A DNA stretch of 64,000 bases from Euryodendron excelsum (lineage: Eukaryota > Streptophyta > Magnoliopsida > Ericales > Pentaphylacaceae), in contig CM065392.1 in the NCBI GenBank assembly GCA_033060915.1, positions 13,987,501-14,051,500 of the forward strand, given 5' to 3'. The notes under the pieces were generated by a model, which saw only the letters and a list, made by a program, of their open reading frames with translations, searched no databases and was not told the DNA's origin. Position numbers and translations under genes: made by a program. Positions 10,084 to 21,645 of this stretch are shown here, piece by piece. How positions within the stretch are numbered: the stretch's first letter is position 1; every line of letters starts with the position of its first letter.

Positions 10084-10971
10084 GGCCTCAAAGAATGCTG
10101 ACATAAGGGAGAGAAACTTGATGGAAAGACCTATGATATATGGTAGAGGAAGGTTTAGTATCTCCTCAACAAGCAAGAACTGCTTGACCATCTAACCAAC
10201 AGCATGACCTTGCCTGAGTTAAGCAGCACGACCCAGCATCCTTGTGATGAACATGCTTATGACACTTGGTTTAAGAGGGACATAATTGTGCGCTTTACTA
10301 TGCTAAGTTGCATACATGATGACCTCATGGGGGAATTTGAGAAATTCCTTATTGCAAAAGAAATGTGGGAATAGTTGCGTCTTAAGTATAGTGGCACCAC
10401 TACCACTCGGCTATGTGCCTTGACTTTAAGATTCAATCAGTATGTGATGAACCCAAAGCATACTATGGTTGAGCACCTTAGGGTGATATCTGCTATGATC
10501 ACAGAGATGAAAGTAGCTGGTAACCATCTCATAGACGAGCAATAGATTCTAGTTGTCATCTGGTCCTTACTTGAACCTACATGGGGACAAGTGAAACTTA
10601 TGTGCCCGTACAATGAGGGAATCAAGAACCTTGATGACATATCTTGCCATTTGGAGCTTGAGGCAAAGTGCGTAGATGCGATCCACAGTACTACACTTGT
10701 CACCCATACTGGACATCGTATGGGTTATAAGCCTCAATACAATGGACAACAAGATGAAGCTAAACAAGCCAAACCTAAGAATCTGGGACTAAAGGATGGT
10801 AGAGTGTCCAAATGCCGTAGAGACAAGCATGGTGGAAAGAAAGATAAGTCTAAGCTAAAGTGTTATAACTATGGACAGAAGGGTCATTTCGCTCAGGATT
10901 GTACTAAGCCGAATAAGGTAAACCCTAATTCCAACTCTTTTAATATTTTGTTTGCTCGCATGTCTTTGTGA
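10084..10971 (+). pseudogene. Ty1/copia gag, degenerate
   Basis: The gag region opens with a UBN2-type gag beginning (a 'KLDGKTYDIW' context) and runs to a nucleocapsid zinc knuckle at 10,861-10,902. The knuckle reads C-x2-Y-x4-H-x4-C, so the second cysteine of CCHC is replaced by tyrosine. In-frame stops occur near 10,135 and 10,545, and the obvious ATG at 10,084 leads into the wrong frame. The longest open piece covers 10,591-10,971. The product would have packaged element RNA. It is followed directly by the protease motif, as in a copia polyprotein. It is dead by stops, frame changes and loss of a zinc ligand. Confidence 0.85.
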
Positions 10972-10979
10972 CTCATTGT

Positions 10980-12297
10980 TTCTCTGGTTAGATTGTAGAC
11001 ACAGGAGCAACCAAACATATAACAAAATATAGAGTTGGATATGCAGATTACCGTCGGATCCCAGGGGGTAGACTTCGCGTGATTATGAAAACTAGGCCGC
11101 AGGAAAATGTCCCAGGAGTTGGCATCTATCAGCTTAATATGCGCACTAGGCACAATTTGTTTCTTCATGATGTGTTTCATGCACCCACTGTCTGATATAA
11201 TCTACTTTCAGTTATCTCATTATTGCAAATAGGATTTTTTTTCCCAATTTGAGAACAATAGTTTGTTTATTTATCTTTGTAGTAAGCTTTATGGTCATGG
11301 TACATTAAAGGATAATTTCTGTATGTTGGATTTGGATTAAAATAATTCTATTATTTGTGTTGCATCTTCATCTTTTGATGTGATGTCTGATTCAATTAAA
11401 TGACATACTAGGCTTGGTCACATAAGACAAGAAAGAATGGCTAGACTACCTAGAGAGGGCTTTTGGGCTCTCTCGTCAAAGTACACTTACCTATTTGTGA
11501 GCCTTGTTTAGCTAGAAAGTCATGTAGAAAGCCTTTTGGTAAGATAATTAGGGCTTTTCATATGTTAGAGCTAGTCCATTCAGACTAATGAATGTCAAGG
11601 CACGATATGGCGCATCTTACTTTATTACATTTATAGATGACTTCTCTCGATTTGGTTCAGTGTTTCTATTGTCTCACAACTATGACGCTTTGGATTGTTT
11701 CAAACGCTTTACAGCAGAGGTTGAGAATCAGAAAGTGAAGACTTTGAAAGTTCTTTGAACTAATAGCGGTCGAGAATATTTGTCTGATCAATTTAAAGAT
11801 ATATATAAAGAAAATGGGATACGCAGGTAGTTAACGATTCCTGGTACTCCGCAACCAAATGGTGTTGTAGAGAGAAGGACTCGTACTCTTATAGATATGG
11901 TTAGGTCAATGATGGCATAAGTAAACCTCCCGATAAGTTTCTTGGGGGATGCTTTTTTAACTGCCACATACATCCTTAATCGAGTGTCTTCAAAGTCAGT
12001 TCCTACCACTCCTTATGAGTTATGAAAAGTGACAAGCCTAACTTGGATGGATTGCGCTCATTGGGATCTACTGGGTATGCTCACAATCCCTCCCATAAAT
12101 ATGAGAAATTAGGCCCTAGAGCTAATAAATGTGTTTTTATTAGATATTTAAAACACTCTAAGGGCTATGTTATGTACGGTAAACACCCAGATTGGGGAAT
12201 GACCAAGATTGAGTTATGCGATGTTGATTTCCTAAATGAGGATTTCCTAAGCATTGGTGAAATTAAGAGGCACCTTGAACTCTATGAGTTAGAATAA
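10980..12297 (+). pseudogene. Ty1/copia protease and integrase, degenerate
   Basis: The aspartic protease motif DTGA is intact at 10,998-11,009. Integrase follows: an HHCC-like region (about 11,405-11,520, 'PICEPC' context), the catalytic core with an 'FIDDFSR' word near 11,630 and the distal 'NGVVERR' glutamate region near 11,866. The copia-specific segment after the core, 'KLGPRANKCVFIRY'-like, is open at 12,022-12,297. This order (protease, integrase, then reverse transcriptase) defines Ty1/copia. Several stops and frame changes interrupt it, for example just before 11,760 and at 11,829. Confidence 0.88.
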
Positions 12298-12549
12298 CCC
12301 CAAGGAGACACACCTTTATCTCATAGGCATGATGAGAAATCTTAACTTCATCTTGTAGTTGCCGAAGATAGTGGGAGGGATCCCTTACCTAGTGGGAGTG
12401 TACCATTAGATGACACTCATGATTTACAGTTGCGTAGGAGCACTCGAGGAATAGTTCATTGTTTTCGCTTTGATATTGAATGAGAGTCCTTCATAAGCAT
12501 ATCTGTGGATGTTGATGAGCCAGTTTCTTATGATCTATAACTTCACCTG

Positions 12550-14078
12550 CTTCTGAGAAATGGCTAGTTACTATACAAGAAGAATTGAACTCAATGATTA
12601 AGAATAATGTATGGGAGTTGATTGATCTTTTGCTTGGGCACAAGACCATTGGCAACAAATGGGTTTTAAAGATCAAGCATAAGACTAATGGGTCAATTGA
12701 CAAATATAAGACCCTTCTTGTGGCGAAAGGTTATACCCAACATTAGGGTGTAGACTATGAGGAGACATTCGCCCCTGTGGTGAGATTTGCCTCCATTCGT
12801 CTTATCCTCGCTATCATTGTACATTTAGATTTGGAATTGTTCCAAATGGATGTGAAAATGGCATTTCTCAATGGAGACCTAGACAAGGAGATCTATATGG
12901 ATCAGCCCATTGGTTTTTAGGTAGAGGGACAAGAGCATAAGGTTTGTCGTTTAAAGCGCTCTATCTATTGCCAAAAACAATCGTCTAGGTAGTGGTATTT
13001 TTAGTTTTACTGAGCCATTGTCTCTATGGGCTTCACGATGACTGAAGAGGACCATTGCGTGTATGTTAAAAAGAGTAAGAATAAGTTTCTTATTCTCTCA
13101 CTTTATGTGAATGATATTTTGTTATCTAGAAATGACTTGGAGATGATTGTCGCTACTCAGGAGTGTCTGTCCTCCACATATGAGATGAAGGACATGGGTC
13201 AGGCGGATTATGTGCTTAGGGTTAAGATCTTAAGAGGTCAGCCTAAGAGGCTTCTTAGTTTGTCTCAAGAGACTTACATAAAGAAGATTTTATAACTGTT
13301 TCGTATGCACTATTCGAGACCCATTGACACTCTGATGGACAAGGGTCAAATTCTTAACATTGAGCAGTGTCTTAAGACAGAGGAAGAGAATAAAAAAATG
13401 GCCAATATTCCATATGCCAATACAGTTGGTAGTCTGATGTATGCTATGATGTGTACTAGACCCGACATATGTTTTACAGTTGGTATGATCAACCGATATC
13501 AAAGTAATTTAGGGGCTACCCATTGGGCTGTAGTTAAGAGGATATTCTGGTATTTGCGAGGGACTGCAAGCCTCATTTTATGCTATTAAGGTGGTAGTAT
13601 CAAATTAGTTGGATACAATGATGTAGATGAATCTACTGATAGAGATAAGCATAAATCCGTCAAGGGTTACACCTTTATACTTGGAGGTGGAGCTATTTCT
13701 TGGTATAGCAAAAAACAGTAGTGTCTCTCCCTATCCACCATGGAGTCAAAGTATGTGGCATGTACTACTGCTGTTCAAGAGACTATATGGTTAAGGAGAT
13801 TCTTGCAAAGCTTTAGTATCACAGGGCATTTCAATGAGGCTGTTGTGATTAATTGTGATAGCACAACCGCTATAGATTATGCAAGGGATCCCAAGTACCA
13901 AGGTAGGACTAAGGACATTGATACTTTGTATTCCTTCATTCGAGACATCATTGCACAAGGGCAAGTGGTCCTAAGGCCTGTCTCCACCAATGATATGATT
14001 GCTGACCCATTGACCAAACCCATTGCTAAAGATGTTTTTTATAGGCATGTTAGGGGTTTGGGATTACGTAGAATTTGA
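12550..14078 (+). pseudogene. Ty1/copia reverse transcriptase and RNase H, degenerate
   Basis: The reverse transcriptase shows 'NKWVLKIKHK', 'EETFAPVVRFASIR' and 'QMDVKMAFLNG' motifs. The catalytic box at 13,104-13,115 reads YVND instead of YVDD, losing one of the paired aspartates. RNase H follows, with 'AISWYSKKQ' and then a stop near 13,720. An open C-terminal part (13,740-14,078) ends in 'ADPLTKPIAKDVF' and 'GLGLRRI'. Stops near 12,745, 12,918 and 13,293 split the frame. The product would copy the element RNA into DNA. The lineage within copia (Tork/Angela-like) is only a guess. Confidence 0.9.
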
Positions 14079-15138
14079 TATGCTTATTTTGTTGGATGCT
14101 TTGGATTAGATCTTATGCATTATGAGATTAGTTTTCATTTAATGGGCGTGATTGATATTTGATTTAATTAGTGCACATATCTTGTATTATGAATAGATGT
14201 CACTAGACTTTATGATCGGTCCTCACACGGGCGATCGCTTTAGCGCTGATATAGCAAGCAAGATGAGACAATTAATGATCACACAGGTATCATGATAATG
14301 TGATCTCCTTGGCACTTAGAAAGTGAGCAAGGGTTGTTTTTATTTAATTAAATGTCACCTTATAAAGAGACAAGATGAGACTATATGAGTTGAATATGGA
14401 GTTATCCACACTTCCATGAAGTCTGTAAAAAATCGAATGTGAGATTCTCGATAAGCTCAAGTTGGGCATTGGTGAGAACAACTAGACTAAGATTTGTATG
14501 GTGTTAGAGTGTGACCTTGAGTGGAAGCTCCATCATAGCATACATATCATACTATATATGCTGTAAGATGACTATTGTAGGAGTGACAGAATAGATCCCT
14601 GCTTTGTCACTGTGTGAGCCCTATGTACTTTAAGTCCAAGTTTATACCCTTTGGGACTTAGAAATATGTCACGAATTTGAAGCTTGATGTTACTACTTTA
14701 GCATGCTATCCAAAGGTTATGAGAAATACGATCCAACGGAGCCTGTCTAGGAAAGTAGTTGAGTTTAGATGGATTGACATAAGTGGCTAAGGAAAGATCA
14801 TTTGACATCACACTCATGATTTGTTATAGCCTAGGAAATTGTGTTAATATTAGTTTTTGGTATGATCATGAGCACAAATGCATTGAGAGGTCTTTCATGA
14901 CTCTGTATTAGTTACATGAGGGGTAGATGTGCAAGATTTGGTGTGGTTTGGTGATTTGGGATATACACGAGATGATTAAGTTGTAGTGTTATGTTAGTTA
15001 GACGATAACTTAATATAACATTCATCACTGATACCTTTCTCATCTGTCACATGTTCTATTTTCTTGTATAAGGAGCTGAACATGATGAGAAATTTATGAG
15101 ATGAGATTATGGAGGCCCCTTGTGTCCAAGTGGAAGAT
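14079..15138 (+). other. 3' untranslated region of the copia element with polypurine tract
   Basis: About 1.06 kb between the end of RNase H and the 3' LTR, without coding signs. The last bases AAGTGGAAGA (15,129-15,138) are the likely polypurine tract, directly before the LTR start TGTTACATGGG. Confidence 0.65.
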
Positions 15139-15606
15139 GTTACATGGGACCTACAGTATGTCTACATGGGCACATATATATATATATATATATTCAATAT
15201 ATATCATCTCCTATTGATAAGGAGATAATGAGCTATCATTATTAGATTTAAACTCCTAAAAGATAAAGATAAGTAGGTCTTATCTTTATCATGGTGCATA
15301 TATGTTATACAAAAATTGTATCAAGAGAATAACTTATGTATTATCAGATTGCTCTCTCTATAGATTACTTTCTCTCTCTAGTTCTCTCTAAGGCGACCAT
15401 CTAAGAGTCTTAGGATTTGGAACGTAGGTTCTTTGTATTAACTCTTATAGCCCTCTATTGTACAATGAGGAAGACGCTCAGGAGATTCTAATTCATTCGT
15501 GATGTATTGCACATGTTGTACGAAAGGCTCGTAAAGCAAGCAAGACGATCCATACATCGTATTGTTATCCGCATAAGGTATTTAGTATACCCCTACCCAC
15601 CATATT
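15139..15606 (+). mobile_element. 3' LTR of the copia element (first part, split by an insertion)
   Basis: The LTR begins TGTTACATGGGACC right after the polypurine tract. It contains an AT microsatellite (about 15,176-15,192) and TATA-like sequence. It runs into AGTATACCCCTACCCACCATATT, matching the conserved copia LTR ending at 3301. It breaks off at 15,606, where a minus-strand solo LTR inserts. The missing TTCCTACA end is found after that insertion at 19,173-19,180. The intact LTR would have been about 476 bp. Confidence 0.8.
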
Positions 15607-18600
15607 TGTCACGACCCAAAACCCGGCCTATGCAGATTTAAGGTGCATAACTAGCCAGTAGTTAGGCTACCCAAGACCGCATTGCATAATCCGGTTGAAC
15701 ACCTGTGGATTTATCATTTAAAAGATACATAATTGCAAAAAATAGAACTTTTGATAACTTGAAAACATAATCCGTGTCATACATGGTAGAGCTGTGCCTA
15801 GTCTCCGAAACATAGTCATTATATAAAGTGGGCCTATCAAAAAGGCCACTACAGTTATAACATTATAAAACTACAAAATATTAGGGTCCAACCCCTATAT
15901 CAGTACATAACATAAGGCCTATGGGCCACAGTCCAAATGTCCATGTAATGGTTCTCCTTCAAGACCTCCTAGTTTGTTCACCTAAAAACATTTCTAGAAA
16001 AACGTAAGCTAATGCTTAGTAAATAATATTAATGCATGAGCATAAAATACCATAGACTACATTTATATTTAATGTACATGACAATAAGGGTACATTTATG
16101 CATAAGTGGCATGAACTTGAATCGCATAACTATAATCCTAAAGACACTTGAAACATAAGCTTTTGTATTAAAACATTTCATCATTTCTAAAACATAATGT
16201 TGAAGAAGAGGCAGGTGTGTTATAGCATGAACTATTTGAGCGTGACATAACTTTTCATGAGCATAATATACCATATCTTGTAAGTGTACATCTTGGCTCG
16301 TCGTATAATAGAGGATACATCAAATATTACCATTCTTAGTAACTTATAAAGCGTAGCTTTGGAAACGTAGGTAACATAAGTATCACATGAGATACTATAG
16401 CGTTTCGAACATTGTATCATAGGAGTGAGGCATAACACATAACATGATTTCGTAAGGCATAATGTAGCTGTCATAAACGTGCCATGGCATGGTATTGTAA
16501 GGGCATATCATAATGTCATAGAAATTAGAGATATATCATGACATTAGTACTTGTGGAAACATATGTAACTTATTGTGAAGCATTTGAACAAATTATATTA
16601 CTCATTCTAGAACATAAGTGTGTCATGTCTTTACATTAGGTAACCATATCCTCACTTCACCCCACTTAAGATGTTTTTTTAGTATTGGGCATCAGAGTAA
16701 CCACAAGGGTCACGCGTAAGGCTCTTTTGGTCAACATAGTAACTATAAGGGTCACGCAAAGGCTCTTGAGGCCAACATAGTAACCATAAAGGTTACGCAT
16801 AGGCTCTTCAGGCCAACATAGTAACCATAAAGGTCATGCATAGGCTATAAAGGTCATACATAGGCTTTTCAGGCCAACATAGTAATCATAAAGGTCACGC
16901 ATAGGCTCTTTAGGCCAACATAGTAACCATAAAGGTCACGCATAGGCTCTTTAGGCCAACATAGTAACCATCAAGCTCACGCATAGGCTATTCAGGCCAA
17001 CATAGTAACCATTAAGGTCACGCATAGGCTCTTCAGGCCAACATAGTAACCATGAAGGTCACGCATAGGCTCTTCAGGCCAACATAGTAACCATAAAGGT
17101 CACGTATAGGCTCTTCAGGCCAACATAGTAACCATGAAGGTCATGCATAGGCTTATCATAAGAGCTAGGCTCAGTTAGTAACCATAAAGGTCACACATAG
17201 GCTTTTTAAGTTAATCATAAGAGCTATGCTCAGTTATAGTAACCATAAAGGTCTCATCTAGACTTTTAAGCCAAGGAACGTCTCCCAACATGGCGATACA
17301 TTATTTCGTGTCCCCTACCGTAGGACCATTGTTGCTAGTTTAGGGTTTTGCCACAAAAGATCTTACATGTAGATGGTTTATTTCACGTTCCCTATCCTAG
17401 GACTATCGGGCTAGATTAAAGTCTTGCCACGAGAAGACCTTGAGTTAGAGCCATACATTAGGAACTTTATATCTACTTTATGTGAACGTTCTAGTCCGTA
17501 GGTTGTAATTCACATCATAGGTAGATTCATATGTAATTCAAAGCATGACATTTATACTTGAACGTAATCATTGAGGCATTGAAAACATATGTAAAACATA
17601 TGTAAAACACTATATGATATGGTTTGAACTTAAAACGGTAGGAAAGTAGTAGAATTTACTCATGAAATATCCTTACTCACCTTTCTCTGATAGAACGGGT
17701 GCTAAACAAGGTGTTCCTACACAAAATGCATATAGAAGTGTAGAAACATCAATAGAAGACTCTAAGGCAAAGTAATAACACATAAGTCAAGACTAAGCAC
17801 ATAAACCCCTTGACCCCGACTCAACAACACCTCATTCTCAGAATGGGAGAGCGAGGCTAAACTCTAGGACAAGGCCCCGATGTAAAATAAGAACATGAAG
17901 TTGAGATTTGAACATGAAAGCCAGAATGTCAACTCCTTCATCGAGTCCCAACCACCTTCCAACGATGAGTTCACACCTAAGGCTAGTTCCATTAGAAAAT
18001 ATGCTTAAAGGCCTTGAATTTGATAGTTCATGGGCCAAAAACACATTTCGGGTGAAGAAGTTATGCCTCACAGAAGGTGGACTAAAATTTTGGAAAGCAG
18101 TGTTGTTGGCATGGATTTTGGGTCAACTTTAAACTTTCATAACTCTCAATCTGTAAGGAATTAGAAAACAAACTTTATATGGGTACAAAGGTCTATGAGT
18201 TTTCTGTCTAAGGCTTTAAATGGTGCATCAATCCGAGTATTCTAGAGAAAATTACACCCGTTTTACTAAACAGTGCTGAAGTTGGCAGACCATTCAAACG
18301 CCTAACCGGGAAGTTCGAATGCCTAGGCAAAATGAACTGGGAGTTCAAACGCCCAAATCGGAGTTCAAACTCCAAAAAGAAAATTGGAAAAACCCCTTCT
18401 CTGACGATTCGAACTCCTAGGCTTATTCCCCACCGTTTGAACTCCATTTCGGGAGTTTGAACGTCTTGTTTTGGGCAGCATCTGAAGTTCGACCAAAACA
18501 CAACTAAAACTCCTCCAAACACAACCAAACCATCCCAATACTCTTAGGCTCAAAGATTAGCCCACAAGGATGATAATAACTTAAAATGGGGGAGAACAAA

Positions 18601-19167
18601 CAATCAAAACAAAGGGATCTAAAGAAAAAATCAAAAACCCTAACATTTCACATATTTGGGGGTTTTTCAAACCACCACTCCCAATCTTCAACAATGAGCT
18701 TCAAGCTCTCAAAATCATGTAAATGGGACCCAAAGGATCCCCCAAACTCAATGACAATACTCCTAGATACATGTATACAAAGACCCAACAAAATAATACA
18801 AGATAGATACAAATACATATATAATTGTAGAGAGAGAAATGAAACCTTAGCTTCTTCCAGCTTGGTGAAGTCTTCAATGGCTTCAATCTCTTCCTTCAAG
18901 CCCTTCTTCCCTCAATCTCTCATTCCTTCTTCCCTTTCTCTCTCTCTCTCTCCCTCTCTCAATTGGTTGGTGTGTGTATGTCTATGGGTGTGTGTGTGTT
19001 GTGTATATAAGATGATACATATGGGAAATAATCCCATGAGCCTCACCCTATAGGCTTAAGTTATAACATGACTTTTAATTGGTCAACTTCACCCAAATGC
19101 CCATTAGAATGATATGAAATTTAAAGAAACACATAAATAAGAAAATTAATGGGTTCAGGGTACTATA
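15607..19167 (-). mobile_element. Solo LTR, 3.56 kb, chromovirus-like Ty3/gypsy, minus strand
   Basis: The plus-strand left end TGTCACGACCC is a common end of plant gypsy (Tekay/Del-type) LTRs. The right end is TACTATA, where CA appears to have mutated to TA. The 5-bp duplication ATATT flanks it at 15,602-15,606 and 19,168-19,172. The copia LTR sequence joins correctly if the element is removed, which fixes both borders. Inside are an 11-unit array of 41 bp (16,691-17,255), an array of TTCGAA-type words (18,290-18,460), a (CT)n tract near 18,940, and TATATAA (19,004-19,010) that would serve a minus-strand promoter. No coding region is present. The open frames at 17,838-18,553 and 18,586-19,053 have no domain. 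Confidence 0.8.
16691..17255. repeat. 41-bp tandem repeat, about 11 units
   Basis: The word CAACATAGTAACCAT recurs at 16,732, 16,773, 16,814, 16,875, 16,916, 16,957, 16,998, 17,039, 17,080 and 17,121. Spacing is exactly 41 bp except for one 61-bp unit holding an extra partial copy. Each unit also has AAAGGTCACGCATAGGCT. The right end decays into longer variants. It lies in the minus-strand solo LTR. Units are adjacent without unique spacers, so it is a minisatellite and not a CRISPR array. Confidence 0.92.
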
Positions 19168-19180
19168 ATATTTTCCTACA
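19168..19180 (+). mobile_element. Last bases of the copia 3' LTR after the insertion
   Basis: The duplicated ATATT (19,168-19,172) is followed by TTCCTACA, which completes the copia LTR ending seen uninterrupted (reversed) at 9006. This short scrap is the evidence that the 3.56-kb LTR inserted into the copia LTR. Confidence 0.7.
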
Positions 19181-19310
19181 TATATAAATATATATATATG
19201 GAGATATATAGATGCCAGTTCATATATATAGATATATATACACATATCTATACATATATATGTATGTTTACAATTAAGTTGATTCACACAGCACTTGGTG
19301 CTCTTATCGC

Positions 19311-19606
19311 TCGTTTGGTTATGGCTTTTTGAAGTTTTTTGGGCTAACTTTTTTGGCTTGTAAGCAAAAAAATCAAATTTTTTTTTTGCTTTTTTGCCTT
19401 TTATTTTTTGTTTTTTTTGTTTTTTTACTTGTCTTAACTTATAAAAGAAAAAAAGCTAATTTCTTTTTTTTTTTTTTGCTTTTACTTTTCTACTTGTCTT
19501 AGCTTATAAAAGCAAAAAAAACTAAACAATTTTGGGTTTTTTTTTTTTTTACTTTTAAACCAAAAAAACAAATGAAAAAAGCTAAAACTGTACCAAATGA
19601 AAGTTT
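19311..19606. mobile_element. Possible hAT-like MITE, about 300 bp
   Basis: GTTTGGTTATGGCTTTTTG at the left is loosely mirrored by AAAAAAGCTAAAACTGTACC followed by AAAT at the right, and the interior is made of A- and T-runs with inverted AAGCTAA/CTTATAAAAG words. That is the general look of GTTTGG-type hAT MITEs. The inverted repeats are imperfect, no target duplication is seen, and the call is tentative. Confidence 0.4.
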
Positions 19607-20989
19607 AGCCTTTCCCCTTTACAATTTTACCCCACCATGCCCATCGTCACAGGAGCCACAACAACCCCCTTCCCCAATCGCAAACCCAAGATAAGTCCAT
19701 GAAGAACACTGACATCCTCTTGTAATTTGTGGGTGGGCGAGTGGGTGGAGGATGTTCGGGATAGGGCTAAAGGGTGGGTGGAGTGTTAGGGGTGGGGGAA
19801 GAGGTTAGGAGTGGAGAGGACCCGAGGGAGGAAGAGACAGAAAACAGAGGAGAGAGAAGCAAAAGTTGGATTTTATTATTTTACCCCTCACATGCACAAT
19901 TTCCTTCCATTTGACTAAGGATGGTTTTTTATTGGACCTATTGGGTATCAATTCCAAAATTAAAGAACATTTTTGTTGAAATTGAAACTACAAGGACAAA
20001 ATTGAGATCAGACTCAAAGTACAGATACTATTAATTTAATTAGCCTTTTTTTTAAGTAAATTATTCAGTCCAAAAAGCTATTTTGAAAGCCATAATATTA
20101 CTTTTATATAAGGCACTAACAACAGATGTTAAAACTTCAGACATGTAGGGAAAAACGAACTTGCAAAAATAGCAGGTAGTGGTCCTTGTCTCAATTATTA
20201 AGTTAATAAATACTAAGATTTATATGTAACACGTGCAACTGCAATCCCTAGGCGATAGGCTAAGCAATTGATAGTTAACACCAAGCGGCTCTCTAGATAA
20301 CTCGAATGCCCTGAAAATTGTTTTCAACGGAGATAATAATTACCTTTTAAAAAAGTTTTCAAATTATCTTATAGATTCTAACATAAATTAAATGACTTAC
20401 TAAAAATTCTCAAAAGATATTATGATTGGTGAATGCTCCTTAAGAACATGTTTCTCATGCTTTTTACAATTTTTATGCTTTGAAATATTATTTAGTAATA
20501 TTATATATTATCATCATCTAATATGTTTCTATAAATAATATAGCATTACTATTTGAATATATTGTAAAAGTATTTTAATACATAATATCAAATTTTTAGA
20601 GGTCATTAAAAAAATTTTTATTTATAAAAAATATATTTAATTTTATATCGTCTAGCATTTGCCATTTCTTATAATAGCTTTAGATCACGTTTCTATTTTT
20701 TTGTATGGTTGGCTATTTCCATTTTGCTCAAGTGATGCTAAGTGCTCACAAGTCACAGCACCTCTTTACTTACAGTGACAACAAAATTAAGAATTTCCAA
20801 GACAAATTTAATTATTATTTTTATTTTTTTTGTTTTTTTTAGTGTTGGATCAACAGTACTAGAAAATTATAAAAACAGTTAGGAAATAATTGAATTAAAA
20901 ACTTTGTTAATAAAATACTATTAGGATATGATTATGTTTATTATTTTTTATAGGTTCATGTGTCATTTGAGATGCATGTGCAAAATAAC

Positions 20990-21145
20990 CACATTAGCCC
21001 AATTGGTTAGGGCTCTTAGACTCTTTTTGCGAGCTCAAGAGTTTGACACTTGCCAAGTCAAGATTTGGTGGCAAGTAATTAAACCTTTTTGAATACTCTA
21101 AGTGTGGATGACCTGCGTTTGACAGGAGTAGGGAGATGATTAGTT
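20990..21145 (+). mobile_element. Possible tRNA-derived SINE
   Basis: TTAGCCCAATTGGTTAGG (about 20,994) resembles a polymerase III A box within a tRNA-like head. GAGTTTGACACTTGCC about 45 bp later resembles a decayed B box. A non-tRNA body follows to about 21,145. No poly(A) or poly(T) tail or flanking duplication is evident, so this is a weak call. Confidence 0.3.
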
Positions 21146-21645
21146 AGGGGTGGCAAATGGGTGGGCTTAAACGGATTTGAGTTTAAATGGCTTCAACCCA
21201 AACTTACCCAATTAGCAAACGGTTTGATTATGGGCGGGTTACTAACAGGTCAATGTAAACCCACGAACCCAAAGTTGACCCATTTATATGTTGTTTAAAT
21301 TTATGTACTTTTATTATAATGTTTATATTGTTCTTATTGTTTTTGCATAATTTAGACTCATTTAATGTCTACCTCTACTAAAAGGGCCATTTTGTAACGC
21401 TATTAGTTTCCAATTTTTTGTTGTGTGTTTTTGTTGTTAATTTTTTTGTATTCTGTTTTTGTTTTCTAACAAAAATAAAATAAAATAAAATAAAAAACAT
21501 GTTTGGTAACCTAAAACATAATAATGTGTTTTTTATTTTTGTTTAACTTATTACTAAAAATATTAATATAAAATTACAAAAGATAATATAAATACATTCT
21601 ATACATAGTTATATACATAAATATCAATATAAAATATCCAAAAGA

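Larger units (their letters stand above)
19181..21645. other. AT-rich intergenic DNA with MITE and SINE candidates
   Basis: This stretch begins with about 80 bp of AT-rich microsatellite-like sequence (19,181-19,265). It contains a MITE candidate (19,311-19,606), a possible SINE (20,990-21,145), and at 21,146 a TAGGGGTGGCAAATGGG word that resembles a plant hAT terminus whose partner I could not find. The rest shows no structure that I recognise. Confidence 0.5.

Noticed and set aside
16691..17255. Regular repeats resembling a CRISPR array
   Set aside because: Units of 41 bp follow each other with no unique spacers, the setting is a plant LTR, and no cas gene is present. It is a minisatellite.
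18586..19053. 155-codon plus-strand frame
   Set aside because: It ends in translated CT and GT repeats inside a minus-strand solo LTR and shows no domain.
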